Below, piece by piece: positions 10,741 through 22,851 of a DNA stretch of 64,000 nucleotides; position 1 is the stretch's first letter, and every line of letters starts with the position of its first letter. This DNA is from Begonia masoniana. Its lineage: Eukaryota > Streptophyta > Magnoliopsida > Cucurbitales > Begoniaceae. A model generated the notes under the pieces. The model ran no database searches and was not told the origin of the DNA. It was given only the letters and a program-made list of their open reading frames with translations. The position numbers and the translations under genes are program-made. The stretch spans positions 43,000,209 through 43,064,208 of the forward strand of contig CM039509.1 of assembly GCA_022432975.1 (NCBI GenBank), read 5' to 3'.

Positions 10741-12391
10741 TTTGTTAAAAATGTAAAAGACAAAACTGACAACTTTTAACATGATTACATAAAAACAAAA
10801 GTTGTGGAAACAGAATGTATGAAAACTTCAAACTTCAGAAAACGATTCAAAACATGATTTTTGAACATATCGGGAAAAACACGACGAAATTTTAAGGAAA
10901 AACAAATTACATGGATGGCTCTAACATGACAGAAACTTAAGAAAAATCACACTACATGGATAGCTCTAAAACCAGAAGCTGTCCATGCACAGACTAACAG
11001 AAAATATTCCAAGCGAATTCCAGAATACTTCAAAACATAGTTCAACTGTCGAATACAGAGGTTTTAACAAGAGAAAGCTTAACCAACAGAATACCTTACA
11101 TTATCTATATCCAACAGAATTTCCTACAGAGTTTTCAACAACCCAAAAATACAGAATCCTAACATAGTTTAAAAACCAAACACAGAATTCCAGTAGGGTT
11201 TACAGACATAGACTTTACTTTAAATACTTAAACCTCGGGACAGGATTTGTCTGGCTGCAGCAACCATCCCGTGAGCTCCTCCCCCAACTACATCAACTCG
11301 TCAGTTTGAGGATCAAGCTCCTCATCTGGAAAATCCATACCTACAACAGGAGTTCAACTATGAGCCTAGAGCTCAATAAGAACATGAAGTGCAATGCAGT
11401 GATGCATGGACTTTTGAAATACGTGAACATTACATTACTTAACATTGCGTTTCACTGGACAGGAAAGGTATAAATGGGAGAAGGAGCTGGCGCAACAGGA
11501 TGTACATGCCACTTTCAGGACATAACAGGAGTACTTGACAGGATGTCAGTCCTCGTCCACACTTAACCATACATTTTCTTTACAGGATTTTATCTTACTT
11601 ACTTCAAAACCGGTGCTGAAAACATTTGCATGATTTTACAGGAAACGTGTATGCATGAATAAGTGAAATGCTTAAACTTAACATTCACAGATGACAGAAT
11701 GAATACAACAGGAAACAGAATATAACGGAAACACGTTTAACTTAAAACATAACCTAAAACCTATCTACCCGAACCAGACCTAGTACCTCCGAGTTGTAGG
11801 GCCTTAAGGGCCAACGTAGATGCATGAACTTACCTGTGGTCCGAAATGCAGCAAGCTTGAACGCACGAGCACCGTGGTTCACGAACCTATAGCATGCATA
11901 AACGGACATTAACCCTAAACCTCACGAAACTAGCAAATAAATAAACTAAAATCGTTTTCTATCTAAGATGATTACCTTAGACCGAAAAGCAGGAGGAAAA
12001 TCAGAGAAGGAAAAAACTCCTTGCGTTGGTTTTCTTCAATCGAAAGAGAGAAGCAGAGAGGAAAAATGAAAGAGAGCAGAGAGGGAAATGTCTCACGTAG
12101 GAGGAAGAGAAGGAAATGGGATACATGACTTGTCTTCTTCCACAAGTTTGCCAAGTGTCAATCATCCATTTGATTTCTCCCACCAACCTTAATTTCTTCC
12201 TAATTTGCCCTTCCATTGGTTTTTTTTTTAACTAAAACATTATTTAGTTAATCGATTCGGTCTCACGAATCACCCTCGTTCGGTTAAACACATCGACAAT
12301 ATTATTAAAAACAATCATTGCATTAATATCGGAGAAATTTCGCTTACATATTCGGGGAATTATTATATAGGCAAAAATGCCGGGTGTTACA

Positions 12392-12520
12392 CGAGGTGCC
12401 CTGATGATTATTTCCCTTCGATTTGTTGGCGATGACCGTCGTCTTCAAGTGGATGGGTTCAGAGAGGAAGAAGAAGAAGAACTCAATGTCTAATTATTTA
12501 GCTCGATTTTAGATAACAGT
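12392..12520 (+). pseudogene. continuation of the gene remnant interrupted at 7178
   Basis: After the right target-site copy CGAGG the sequence continues GTGCCCTGATG. One frame reads ALMIISLRFVGDDRR..., then an acidic EEEEEE run, and stops near 12491. Removing the insertion rejoins 7178 to 12397. Which frame is ancestral is unclear and I do not recognise the protein. Confidence 0.3.
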
Positions 12521-13999
12521 TGTACACAGAGTAAACTTTATAATTAATAGTTTAAATTTAACGTATTTTCTAACGATATGATCATGTTTGTGACAATTAA
12601 AGTTTATATAAGATCAATTGTTAAAAAAGATTTAAGATATTGGTTATCTGTAACTTATAAATACAGAAGTTAAATTTTTTAAAAAAAATTAATATATATA
12701 AGAAAAAAATGATAATTAACATAAAAATCCCTAAACTATGAGATTATTAAAAAACTCACCATTAAATTCTATTTGTTAACAAAATTGTTCTTCAACTATA
12801 TTTTTTTAAACAAAGTAACTCTTAGTGGGAGCCCACTCTCATAATTGTTCACTAGAGCGGGATCCGGCTCTTAAAACATACCAAACGATAATGCTTTTTT
12901 CTGAAATTTTTACCACGTATCTATCATATCATATAAAGACAATGTAGAAAGTCCGATTTTTTAATCACTTTTACGTTATTAAAAGATAATCAAAATGAAA
13001 AAAAAAATAGAGAAGAGAGAGAGAGAATGAAAAGTAAATTATAGAATTTGCATTTTTAACTTATTAAAACAGTTATATAAATTTAAAATAATAATTTATT
13101 TTTTAGTTATCAAACAATAATTTGTGTTAAAATTAAGAAACCAACTCCTCTAGCCTCTAGACTTACCAAGAATAATCTCTAAAGGCCCAATATTACTCCC
13201 CCAAAATGAGATTGCTCCACCTCCATTGTTTTACTTTCCCCAATAGACTTTGGTATATAGATTGTTTATATGTTATTTAAAATTATGATGTATTTATGAT
13301 GTGACAAAATAATTCTTATATCTAATAACAAATTCTAAATAATAATAAGATATGATATGATACTAATGATCTTACGTGCACTACTAATTTAAAAGCTGGT
13401 CCCGCTTAAAGTACTATTTCAAAGCCGATTTACATCCAACCTTCGATCGTCAAATGATAATAGTGGCGAACATAAGATACTAACATATGTTGTAGGTCTA
13501 TTTATCTAGCACACTATGAAAGATTCTAATTTCGTGCCTTCATTAACCGTTAAAATGAATAGCTGAAAATGTACATATTGATATAATAAAATTAGCTTTT
13601 ATAAATTTTTCTATTTGTTAGTTTATGATCAAATAATTAGCGCACAATTTGTAATCGTTGTGAATTAATTATTAAATCAATAACTAATAATAGTCAAAGA
13701 TAAATATGTAATATAAAAAGTTAACAAATTATAAACTCAGCTCCATTACAAATTTAAATAGAAGGTCAATATATATGTATTGACTATAACAATAGACACG
13801 TTTAGAGCAAATATAGTCTAGACTTTTAAAAGTACAGTTGTAAGTATTTAGTAAAGTAAATATAAATAATTTATATTAATTAACGAAAATTATTGAAGTT
13901 TAAAACTGTACGTCGGTTGATCTCTCCGTTAAGAAAAATTATTTTTGGTCACATTTAATCATACTTACGGTTAACTAAATTTTAACATAGTCGATACAA
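12521..13999. other. AT-rich intergenic region
   Basis: There is no coding region or clear repeat boundary. The region is dominated by A/T runs, with occasional short GC-richer words near 12830-12870. It probably includes the distal upstream region of the bromodomain gene. Confidence 0.5.
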
Positions 14000-14182
14000 A
14001 CATGCCACGTGTAGAATCTTTAGTAAGACGAACTCCGTTTCCTTGTAGGACGCGTGGCTTATTTCCATTGGTAGTTCGTGTGAAATTGTCTCGTGCCCGC
14101 GTGCCGGGAGGCTTTTTATTCTCTTGAAAAAATTAAATAAAAATAGAAATAAAAACAAAAATAGAACCCTGTTTGTCTGGCT

Positions 14183-14217
<35 letters not shown>

Positions 14218-14219
14218 AA
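14000..14219 (+). promoter_or_regulatory. upstream region and 5' UTR of the bromodomain gene
   Basis: A G-box hexamer CACGTG lies at 14006-14011 and an ACGCGTGG word near 14049. An (AG)n tract at 14185-14216 sits directly before the ATG, a common feature of plant leaders. The transcription start itself is not determinable here. Confidence 0.4.
14185..14216. repeat. (AG)n microsatellite
   Basis: About 16 AG units lie in the leader of the bromodomain gene, ending 3 bp before the ATG. Confidence 0.95.
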
Positions 14220-17200
14220 ATGGGTAAGGTAGTGGAGAGGACGAAGAAGAAGAAAGGACGGCCCTCTCTATTGGATCTTCAAAAACGCACAATCAAACAA
14301 CTCCAGCACCAGCAGAATAATTCCTTCAATAACTCTCCCTCTCATTCCAACCCTAATTCCACAACTGCTACTGCCGTTCGGCGATCTACCCGCCGGAACC
14401 CCGTCCCCAATTCCCTCTCGCCGGAGGACGATTCCGAAGACCAAGGACACCCCGAAGACGATGAAGATTTTGACGGAAAGCGCCGCGAGAAGAAGCTCAA
14501 GCTTGTTCTTCGACTGCCCTCTCAGAAATCGTCTTTGAATTCGTCGTCTTTGAATTCTTCTGGCTCGGATTCGAATGCGGAGGTGGATGACGATGAGTCG
14601 GCTAAGAAGAAGCGAAAGATCAATGCAATCGGAGATGGATCTGGGCTCGGAAACCTCGAAAAGGTATTGAGCTCGCCAATGGCTTTAGCAGACAAAAGCT
14701 GTGTTTTTCCTTCTCAATCTTTTTGGAAGTTTATTTTTTTGGTGGGGCTTGAGAGTTGAGACTGAGAGTGCCTGTTGTTTTTGAGAGATTTATAATTTGT
14801 GACTTGTGAGTGGGCTCGCAAGAAAGAACGTTGACGTAATTTTTTTTGTTGAAAAAACTCCTTGAATTTCGCACCATGGAACTGCGTTATCTGTTTTTAT
14901 ACAATACCAGTACATAAACGTTGACTGGGTCTGGTGGCTTCGGAAAAGAAATCCATATATTTCCCGTATTTAGATTTCACAAAAGAGGTTTTTTTTTTTA
15001 AAACCGAATTCGCAGTTTCTTCATTTCTTGGGAGAAATCATTTAATTTAATCCGTATTTATCGTGCAAACAATAATTATTTGACAGTTCTAGCTGAAAAG
15101 GTTCGAGTTTGTCTTTTCTTTTCCATTAACTATTTCACAGTTCTGTAACTGTATTACCCTTTTTTGGCTCTTTGGAAGTTCAGGTTATTTTGCTTTTTCG
15201 CTGACACTCGTGTTTTCCACTCATGTTTGAAAAATATTTTGGGTGATGATGTTACTCTTGTCACTGATTTCTTTCTGTTTTGTAGAGTGAAAAGTCTATT
15301 TCTGGTCCAAATACCACCAAACGCCTCCAAGGTTTGCTTGTAATCTCACACCCATTACTCAAATCCATCCATAAACTCTGTTTTCTAATAACATCGCGTC
15401 TAATTTTGGGCAGGGACGGAGTTGGATTTTGGACCTTCGACCCAATTACCGGATGAGAAGCTTTTACTGTTCGTCCTGGACAGACTTCAAAAGTGCGTTT
15501 TTAAGCTCATCTGCTCGCTTTTTTGTCGTTTTAATGTGATTTTTTTTTCAAAGTTTAAATTGGAGGGATTTTCTTTATTTAATTTAGGAAGGACACATAT
15601 GGTGTGTTTTCTGAACCAGTGGACCCGGAAGAGGTTAGTTGTCTGAATGACAACGCATCAGATTTTATAATTTTATTTCCTACTTATTGAGCTTCTGATT
15701 TGCGAGTTTTGTTTTCATGTCTGTAGCTTCCAGATTACCATGAAGTTATTGAGCACCCGATGGATTTTGCGACTGTAAGGAAGAAGCTTGCTAGCCGGGC
15801 TTATGCGAAAATGGAAGAGTTCGAGGTGTGTTTTGGCACATGTCGTTTTGTGTTTATTTGAACTGAGTTGTTTACATTGATTGCTACTGTGTCATTAGAT
15901 GGCAAGGCAAGTTTCAACTTCCTTTCCCATTTTCTATAAATCATTCAGTTTTTCAAATATTTTGTGAATTAGTTTCAGAAGTAGGAACCAGCTAAATACA
16001 GTGGGATCTTATCTTTTTTGTGGTTGGTGGCCCGGTTCTGTAAAACAAACACAAAAAGATAAGATCCCACTGGATTGTAGAGTCATTTTGCTGATTATCT
16101 TCATCTTTTTTCTACCGCTTCCAATTCAATTATTTCGAACGATATCGACATTTAATTTTCTGATTTTGTTCTTCTTGCTTGATCTACACAATGTTGCCAT
16201 GATTTAGAAATTTTCTTCCCCCTTTCATTCTTTTATGTAATCCTTTTGAGCTCTACTCGGTATAAAGGCGAAATTGATATTGGGCTAATGTCAATAGGTT
16301 GACATTTACTAGTGACTTTGGAGAATAATGTTGATGGAGATTGTTGGGATGGCACTAGTAAAGGCATTCTTGCTTTGGAATACTAGGAGAAAAATAAAGA
16401 CTAATATTTGGTTGCCTACACTAATTAGACCACTTAATGCAAGTTCACGTCAGTTTTGAACCCTGTACATACAGCCGCTTCTACCTTTGCTGTATCTTCT
16501 ATTTTTCAAAATTTTCTTCCCTGGAGGGTTATTATAATTTAGTCATTTCTATTTGGGGTCATGATGTTCTTGTTGTCATAGATTTTTGGTTTTTAAATTT
16601 GTTGTACAACTTATGTGCAGTCATACTGAAATCTCATTTTATTTTTGTATTGAAAGTTGCTTGAAATATGTACAAGTCAATTGGTGAATCGAATATTGTG
16701 TATCTTCTTCTGTTGAGATAAAATTAGGCCCTTTTCAAACATTATGATTTGAGACGAGACTTATTTTCCACAGCCGAATGGAAGTTTCGGCTGATTTTTA
16801 GAGGTGCCGTAGCCTGTGGCTATTTATTTTGATGTTTGATTCCATTTCCTGCAGAAAGATGTTTTCTTAATCTGCTCAAACGCAATGAAGTACAATGCTC
16901 CGGATACTATCTACTTTAGGCAGGTATGGTTTTCTCACAACTCCTACATTTTAATTTAAAGCGTTTTCCACGTTCTAAAATTGATGACTACATTAGGCGC
17001 GATCTATACAAGAATTGGCTAAAAAGAGCTTCAGGAATTTGAGACAAGATAGTGATGACAACGAGCCAGAGCCTAAAGTAGTCAGGAGAGGAAGGCCACC
17101 AACCAAGAATTTGAAACAGTCACAGGGACAGGCATTCTTTGAACGTGCTAGTTCAGAGTTCTCTGATGCTACCCTTGCCACGGGTGGAGAAAATACCAAG

Positions 17201-18960
17201 TATTATGATCTGCGAAAGGGACCTCATCAGTTGGAGAAATTTCCTGGTTCTCGCACTAATGATGCTAATACGAATTTGTTGGCTGAGAACAGATTTGAAA
17301 GAAATGATGATTTTCCTGGTATGGACATTTAGTTTCAGCTTCGATCATCCTTTCAACTATCTTTGATTCATCATTACAACCATATATCTGCAGTTAAACT
17401 TGAATTATTATTCCACTTTCTTTACAGGCTCTTTGTTGAAGAGTTACCCAACAAAGAATGGGAAAAAGCTAGTCATATTAGATGAAAACAAGCGCAACAC
17501 ATATACAGAATTCCGATTGTTGGCTGGTGGAAGAGAGCTACCAGTTATAAATACGTTTGCTAGAGAGAGAAAGCAACTAATGCCTGTACGTATTCTTTTT
17601 TTTTTTTTTAAATAGTTATCATTTCAAAAGATAATGGTCTAGTGTATTTGAAATACAAACAATTTATGAGAGAAGGTCCTGATATTTATATCATGAACGT
17701 GGATACGACTAATGTTGTTTCATTCTCCTTGCAGAGATAATGACTTTTGCCTCTATAATTTTTTTTTTTTTAGTTAGAAGAAAACTGGGCTGTGATAGCA
17801 TTTTCCCTGAACAATTCTTACATTCAAATAGTCCAGAGCTGCTCAGCTGCCTGTACAGTATTGTATTGTTCATGGGGCAACCTCAGTGAGGCTGTCCCAT
17901 TGTGATCGCACAATTATATGTTCTTTTAATAAAGAATATCAAAAAATGAAAATTAAACATTAGAAAACAAAGAACTTTAGAAGGCGAGATCATTGTGGGG
18001 AAGCCTCTGCTCTGAGTTTCTCGGTTCATCATCTTGAAATCAAATTTAGAAACCTCTGGCTGACTTGGCTTTCTCATGAATCAGGTGGGAATTAACACGG
18101 ACAACGGTTATGCTAGAAGCCTTGCTCGATTTGCTGCTAATCTTGGCCCTCTTGCTTGGCAAGTTGCTTCTAAGAAGATTGAAAGATGTTTGCCTGCTGG
18201 AGTCAAGTTCGGCCGTGGTTGGGTTGTTGAAAACGATGTCATACCTTCTAGACCACTTCTATCACCATCAGCAGAAGGCCAAGTATCATTATTGCAGCCG
18301 ATTCTTGGCCAGGATAGCTTATTTCCGGCAGCAGCAGCAGCTAGCACTCCTGATATTAAGGAGGTTAAATCACTCAAAATTCCGAACGAAAACATTGCCT
18401 CGGAGAAGCATAAGCCTCCAATGAGTTCTTGGTCAGATGGAAATCTTCCCAAAACTCCTTTTGAATCTGTCTACACGTCATCATCCCCTTTTGGTACTAA
18501 ACAATCACCCGAACCTCTGACAGGAAAGGGTCATTACATTCTTAACAGCAGTGCAAATCCAGTTCAGCCAAAGCCTTCATTTCAGGTTCATAAAAGTCCT
18601 CTACAAACTGGTATGAATGGATATAGTAATGGTGCCTATGGCTTCCACCTGTCAGATCAGCTAGGAAAACTAATTGGATCAGCTGGAGTAAACTTGGAGT
18701 CATCTCAAATGGTTGACACAATCTCCAGAACTACTAACTCTGACTTCCACCATCCAGCAACTCCAAAAAATGTAATTCTGGCAAGTACCAGTAGAGTAAA
18801 CCCAGGAAGTTCATTATCTAAACATGATGAGGCATTGACACCTCAGACCAAGGTTGAATCAGTTCCTCCGGATCTTAATGTCGGATTTCAGTCTCCAGGA
18901 TCGCCGATCTGTACCCGAGTCGACTTGGCTACACATCCTGACTTAGCATTGCAGCTCTGA
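14220..18960 (+). CDS. bromodomain-containing protein (9 exons, 712 aa)
   Basis: A chromatin reader: bromodomains bind acetyl-lysine on histones in the nucleus. Exons by my reading: 14220-14663, 15286-15331, 15414-15492, 15588-15633, 15727-15825, 16855-16923, 16997-17318, 17428-17585, 18085-18960; all phases join. The N-terminus (MGKVVERTKKKKGRPSLL) is basic with an AT-hook-like KKGRPS. Acidic and basic low-complexity tracts follow, then the bromodomain at about residues 165-260 (DTYGVFSEPVDPEELPDY, HPMDFATVRKKL, FLICSNAMKYN with the acetyl-lysine-binding Asn, YFRQ). A second RRGRPPTKN motif is at about 285. The long C-terminal exon holds a conserved GYARSLARFAANLGP-like segment, then low-complexity sequence. 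The start was chosen because the upstream in-frame ATG (14124) lies beyond the (AG)n leader. It resembles the Arabidopsis At1g20670/At1g76380 type (from memory). Confidence 0.88.
16000..16071. repeat. near-perfect hairpin in bromodomain-gene intron 5
   Basis: AGTGGGATCTTATCTTTTT (16000-16018) pairs with its exact reverse complement at 16053-16071. Pairing extends by GTG/CAC with one bulged T, leaving a loop of roughly 28 nt. It could be a MITE remnant or a fold-back transcript; no function is shown. Confidence 0.8.
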
Positions 18961-19207
18961 GAATAATAGTTTTTCTTTTAAGTCTTCTGAATTAAGTTAA
19001 CCATAGAATGTTCTGTTTGATTGAAGTTGCTCCTGCTGTCGAGACTTAGAAAATTGGAAGCTGACTCAAGAACCGGACCTAATTGTATTGTAAGAGATTA
19101 ATTAGAGCCTTGTACAGATTAAGGTATTCCTAATTTATAGGTGAAGAGAATTTCCATTTGTATCGTTGGAAATTAAGGTTTTACAAATGTATTTGTTTCT
19201 TTAGAGA

Positions 19208-19242
<35 letters not shown>

Positions 19243-20168
19243 CTTGTGGAAATTCTTCTTCAAGCAGACCAATATTTCAAACTTAGTGACTGACCTCTCG
19301 GTGATTGAAGGTCAGTATTCAGAAATTCTAACTTCTCTCACAAATCAGAGCTTCTAATGTCAAAGACACCATTTTTATACACACTTAAAAGGATAGTTGA
19401 AATGGTTGACCACTCAAACCCACCAATGGCGCTAAAATCTCAGATGCCGAACTGCGTTTGAACAATAAAAATTAAACCTTTACGACGCTTACAATGTATT
19501 CCAACTAGTCTCGTCTCTTGAGATTTATCATTGATATGAATAAAGCTATCTTAATCATTATAATGGTAACTCTAATGTACCCTCTTAATTCTTTTTCTTA
19601 AATGATCTTCTTTTTGAAGGAATCTTTGAAATCACGACCTTTTCTCCTCTTGTTTGACGATTTCATACGTGATAAATGTGAACAGAAAGTTGGTGGTGAT
19701 GGACAGGGAGTAAAGATGTCGTCTTCCTCTACCCATATCTTCAAATATCTCCTACAGCGACTCTCAGCCTCGCTGCAGTCTTCACGGGTATTGACTTTGA
19801 ACGGCTTGCTTGGCTTAACCCTCAAGACTTCCATGTTTACACATATGGGCCTCTCGAACTTGCAACGTAAAGTTTTGTTATTTCTTCCGTTCTTTACAAG
19901 TATCTTTTGCCCATGTGGCTAGAATTTAGGCAGAGAGCCGAGTCCACTTCACTATTATTGAAATGGAAAGTCGAGGGAAATTTCTGGTCAAGAATCAAGA
20001 GGATAATTTTGAAATTTCGTAGCACTCATTAATTAAAACTGGCTGAAGAAGGAGACGATGACTGGGAAGACGAGGTCAACGCTCATGGAGTAAATAGAGG
20101 ATGCCTTCGATTTAAAATCTGTCTGTCTGTGTAGGTTTCGGGAGGAGGAGAAAGAGAGAGTATTACAG
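18961..20168. other. intergenic: 3' region of the bromodomain gene and upstream of the kinase gene
   Basis: A (CT)n microsatellite lies at about 19212-19241. The rest contains no convincing coding exon; a 106-codon open stretch at 19602 lacks recognisable features. The kinase 5' UTR probably begins shortly before 20168. Confidence 0.5.
19212..19241. repeat. (CT)n microsatellite
   Basis: About 15 CT units lie in the intergenic region downstream of the bromodomain gene. Confidence 0.95.
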
Positions 20169-22851
20169 ATGGGAATCTGCTGGTGTTCTTCAGCTGGAAA
20201 TTCTACTACTCCAAGCGCCACTGGGCATCTTAATACCGGTAAATCTTCAATTTCTCATCTAGGTTTATTGATTTAAGTTGCTAAGATTGAGATTCCGGCT
20301 GAATTTGATGGGTTTTTAGAAATTGTTTTTCTAAAGTGATGAACTCTATCTCCTCTTTGCTGATTTCTTCAATTTTTCATCTGGGTTTATGAATTGACTT
20401 CTAATTTTTAGAGTTTTTGCTATCAATATTAAGATTCTGACTGAATTGGATGTTTTCGCGTTAATATTGAAACTGTAATGTTCTTTTATCTCTTCCCCTG
20501 GTTCTTGTTTCTTCGTTTTCCAACATGTTATTAATTATACGATCATTATCTGCTATGTCATTCCCAAAATGGAAAAAATCTTCCATATTTACACATCCAT
20601 GATCCAATTAATATGACTTGATCTCTCTCTCTCTCTCTCTCTCTCACTTAATCATGGAACTGTTGTAGATGTATCTCAAACAACCAGTAAGACAAATTCC
20701 TCAGTTGCAAGCTATATCTCCGGTACTAGCTGGTTTTCCGGCGGAAGCAGCATTGATGTTGATCCAAATGGCTCGATTCTACCCTCTCCTGATTTAAGGG
20801 TCTTCAGCTTTACTGAATTGAGGACTGCGACTAAAAATTTCAGAGCTGATATGGTGCTCGGAGAGGGTGGTTTTGGTAAAGTCTACAAAGGCTGGCTCGA
20901 GGAGAGAGGACCTGGAAAGAACAAAAGCGGGACAGTAATTGCCGTAAAAAAACTGAGCTCAGAGAGCATGCAAGGTGTGGAGGAGTGGCAGGTAATAACA
21001 CAAACTCCATGAAAGCTTTCTTAAAAAATTGATGAAAGCAGCCATTGTTAAGAGGATAAAGCTCTTCCATAAAGATCATTTGAGTCCATTTTCCATTATA
21101 ATTCTTGCCTGCTCTATTACACAATAGTCCCACTCATTCGCATCGAAGACAAGTTAAATCGACCTTAATCAGTCCGAGAATCTAGCAATCTCTTCTTTGG
21201 TTGGTAGTTATAATTTCATGAATGTTTCTGCTACATTTATTGTGCAGTCGGAAGTGAATTTCTTGGGAAGGCTTTCTCACCCGAATCTCGTAAAGCTACT
21301 GGGATACGGTTGGGAGGATAGCTCTCTACTTCTGGTTTATGAATTCATGCGAAGGGGTAGCTTGGAAAACCATCTATTTGGAAGTAAATGTTATATTTCA
21401 TTACTTTTTCTTCCCTCAAATGCTCATTTTAATCTAATCGTGGAAGAAACTTTTCTCGTATTCTCCAGGGGGTGCCGCAGTTCAGCCACTGCCGTGGGAT
21501 ATTCGGCTTAAGATTGCCATAGGAGCAGCTCGAGGTCTAGATTTCTTACACGCTTCGGAAAACAAAGTAATTTATAGAGATATCAAGGCTTCAAACATAC
21601 TACTAGATGAGGTAAATCTCTAGTTTTCATCAGACTGTTAAATTTGATCCATGTTTGGTTAAAATAAAATCTGGCTTCACTTTTCAGTCCTATAATGCCA
21701 AGATATCGGACTTTGGATTGGCCAAACTGGGTCCTTCGGCCAGTCAATCCCATCTTACAACTCGAGTTATGGGTACTAATGGCTATGCGGCTCCAGAATA
21801 TTTAAATACTGGTAGAAATAATCCCACCACTCTTACCTTGCATGTGTTTTTCATGGACAATGACCCTCAAAATGGAACTTATTTGTTGTGCCACAGGCCA
21901 TCTCTATCTCAAGAGCGATGTATATGGTTTCGGTGTAGTCCTGATCGAAATGCTGACGGGTTTACGAACGATGGACTCAAATCGTCCGAAAGGGCATCAG
22001 AGCTTGGTCGATTGGATCAAACCTTACCTCTCGCAAAGAAGAAAATTGAAGAAGGTATGGTAGGATAGGCATATCTTTTTATTATAATCTCAGACAATTG
22101 TCGACACTCGTCAAAATCATAAAGATTGGTATCGTTGGAGGTAGGGGTGGGCACCATCATATTTATGGATGAATCGAACCGAAGCATGAAGTAATGGTTT
22201 CCATGGTTCAGAACCGGAACCATGAAGATCTGGTTCATATCTGCTTCAGTTCCAAAATAGAAATTAAAATTAATATGGATTTTTGACCCATTTTGGGTCG
22301 AGTTTGAGCTGAATCATGAATATTTTCAAGCTTGAATTGGATTTGAGTTGGATTTTGTGATCCACCTTTCGCCATGGTTTCGTTCGAATTTTATGGTTTT
22401 TTTACACCAAAAACTGTGAATCGAACAATGGCCCACGGTTTTTCTACATTCAAAATCGGTTAAAATTTCTATAGTGGTAAGAACCAAACCGCTAGTTCCA
22501 GTTTGGAACGCAATTTCAATTCGGAGCTAATCATTCCTAGTAACTGCTCTTGAATATCACTTGTTCTTTATTTAGGTGATGGATTCTGGGTTGGAAGATA
22601 AATATCCAATAAAGTCCGCCTCTCAAATAGCTCAACTGGCTTTACAATGCATCGAGCAAGAACCGAAGAGCCGGCCTTCGATGAGAGAGGTTTTAGATAT
22701 GCTAGAACAGATTGCAGGCGCCAAAGAGAGGCCAAAGGAGCTCAAAGCCGGTCCCCGTTCCACTAATCCAATCCCCCGTCGCCCAAGCCGGCAGCCTGGG
22801 GTCCAGCAATCCCCACTTCACCATCAACCGCGGCACATGCAATCATATTGA
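20169..22851 (+). CDS. receptor-like cytoplasmic kinase, RLCK-VII/PBL type (7 exons, 409 aa)
   Basis: A Ser/Thr kinase that normally acts at the plasma membrane downstream of receptor kinases. Exons: 20169-20238, 20669-20991, 21248-21383, 21469-21611, 21688-21811, 21897-22054, 22576-22851; all phases join. The N-terminus MGICWCSS gives Gly2 for myristoylation and Cys4/Cys6 for palmitoylation. The kinase domain (about residues 85-365) shows the glycine loop GEGGFG, the VIAVKK lysine, the [13 protein letters not shown] catalytic loop (Y in place of H in HRD, normal in this subfamily), SDFGLAK, the activation segment through GYAAPEY, and [10 protein letters not shown]. The tail is Pro/Arg/Gln-rich. 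Length and motifs fit PIX13/KIN3-like RLCK-VII members. No residue needed for activity is missing. Confidence 0.93.
20622..20645. repeat. (TC)n microsatellite in kinase intron 1
   Basis: About 12 TC units end 23 bp before the exon 2 acceptor; a pyrimidine-rich tract here could aid 3' splice-site recognition. Confidence 0.9.

Larger units (their letters stand above)
7179..12391 (-). mobile_element. solo LTR (5.2 kb) of a Ty3/gypsy-like family, minus orientation, with minisatellite expansion
   Basis: The insertion starts TGTGACGACCCG at 7179 and ends GGGTGTTACA at 12391. It is flanked by the 5-bp direct repeat CGAGG (7174-7178 and 12392-12396), the normal signature of LTR-element integration. 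Read on the minus strand it begins TGTAACACCCGG and ends CGGGTCGTCACA, matching the layout of the two solo LTRs at 25.9 and 30.5 kb. It also shares their internal order: a pyrimidine-rich leader near 12000-12100, then a CTCGTGCGTTCAAGCTTG-type segment before GGTAAGTTC near 11830. No internal coding region is present. About 3.05 kb is a 27-bp array, and about 0.35 kb is a duplicated piece of host flank. Confidence 0.75.

Noticed and set aside
8469..10782. Open frames of 678-767 codons (FIFRSLFTN-, FHLPVTVHK- and VNSDRKMKF-type repeats)
   Set aside because: Same cause as above: repeat-derived, not protein-coding. The repeats encode no known periodic protein and sit inside an LTR.
21842..22063. 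Separate ORF in the kinase region
   Set aside because: It is exon 6 of the RLCK gene read with intron sequence in front.
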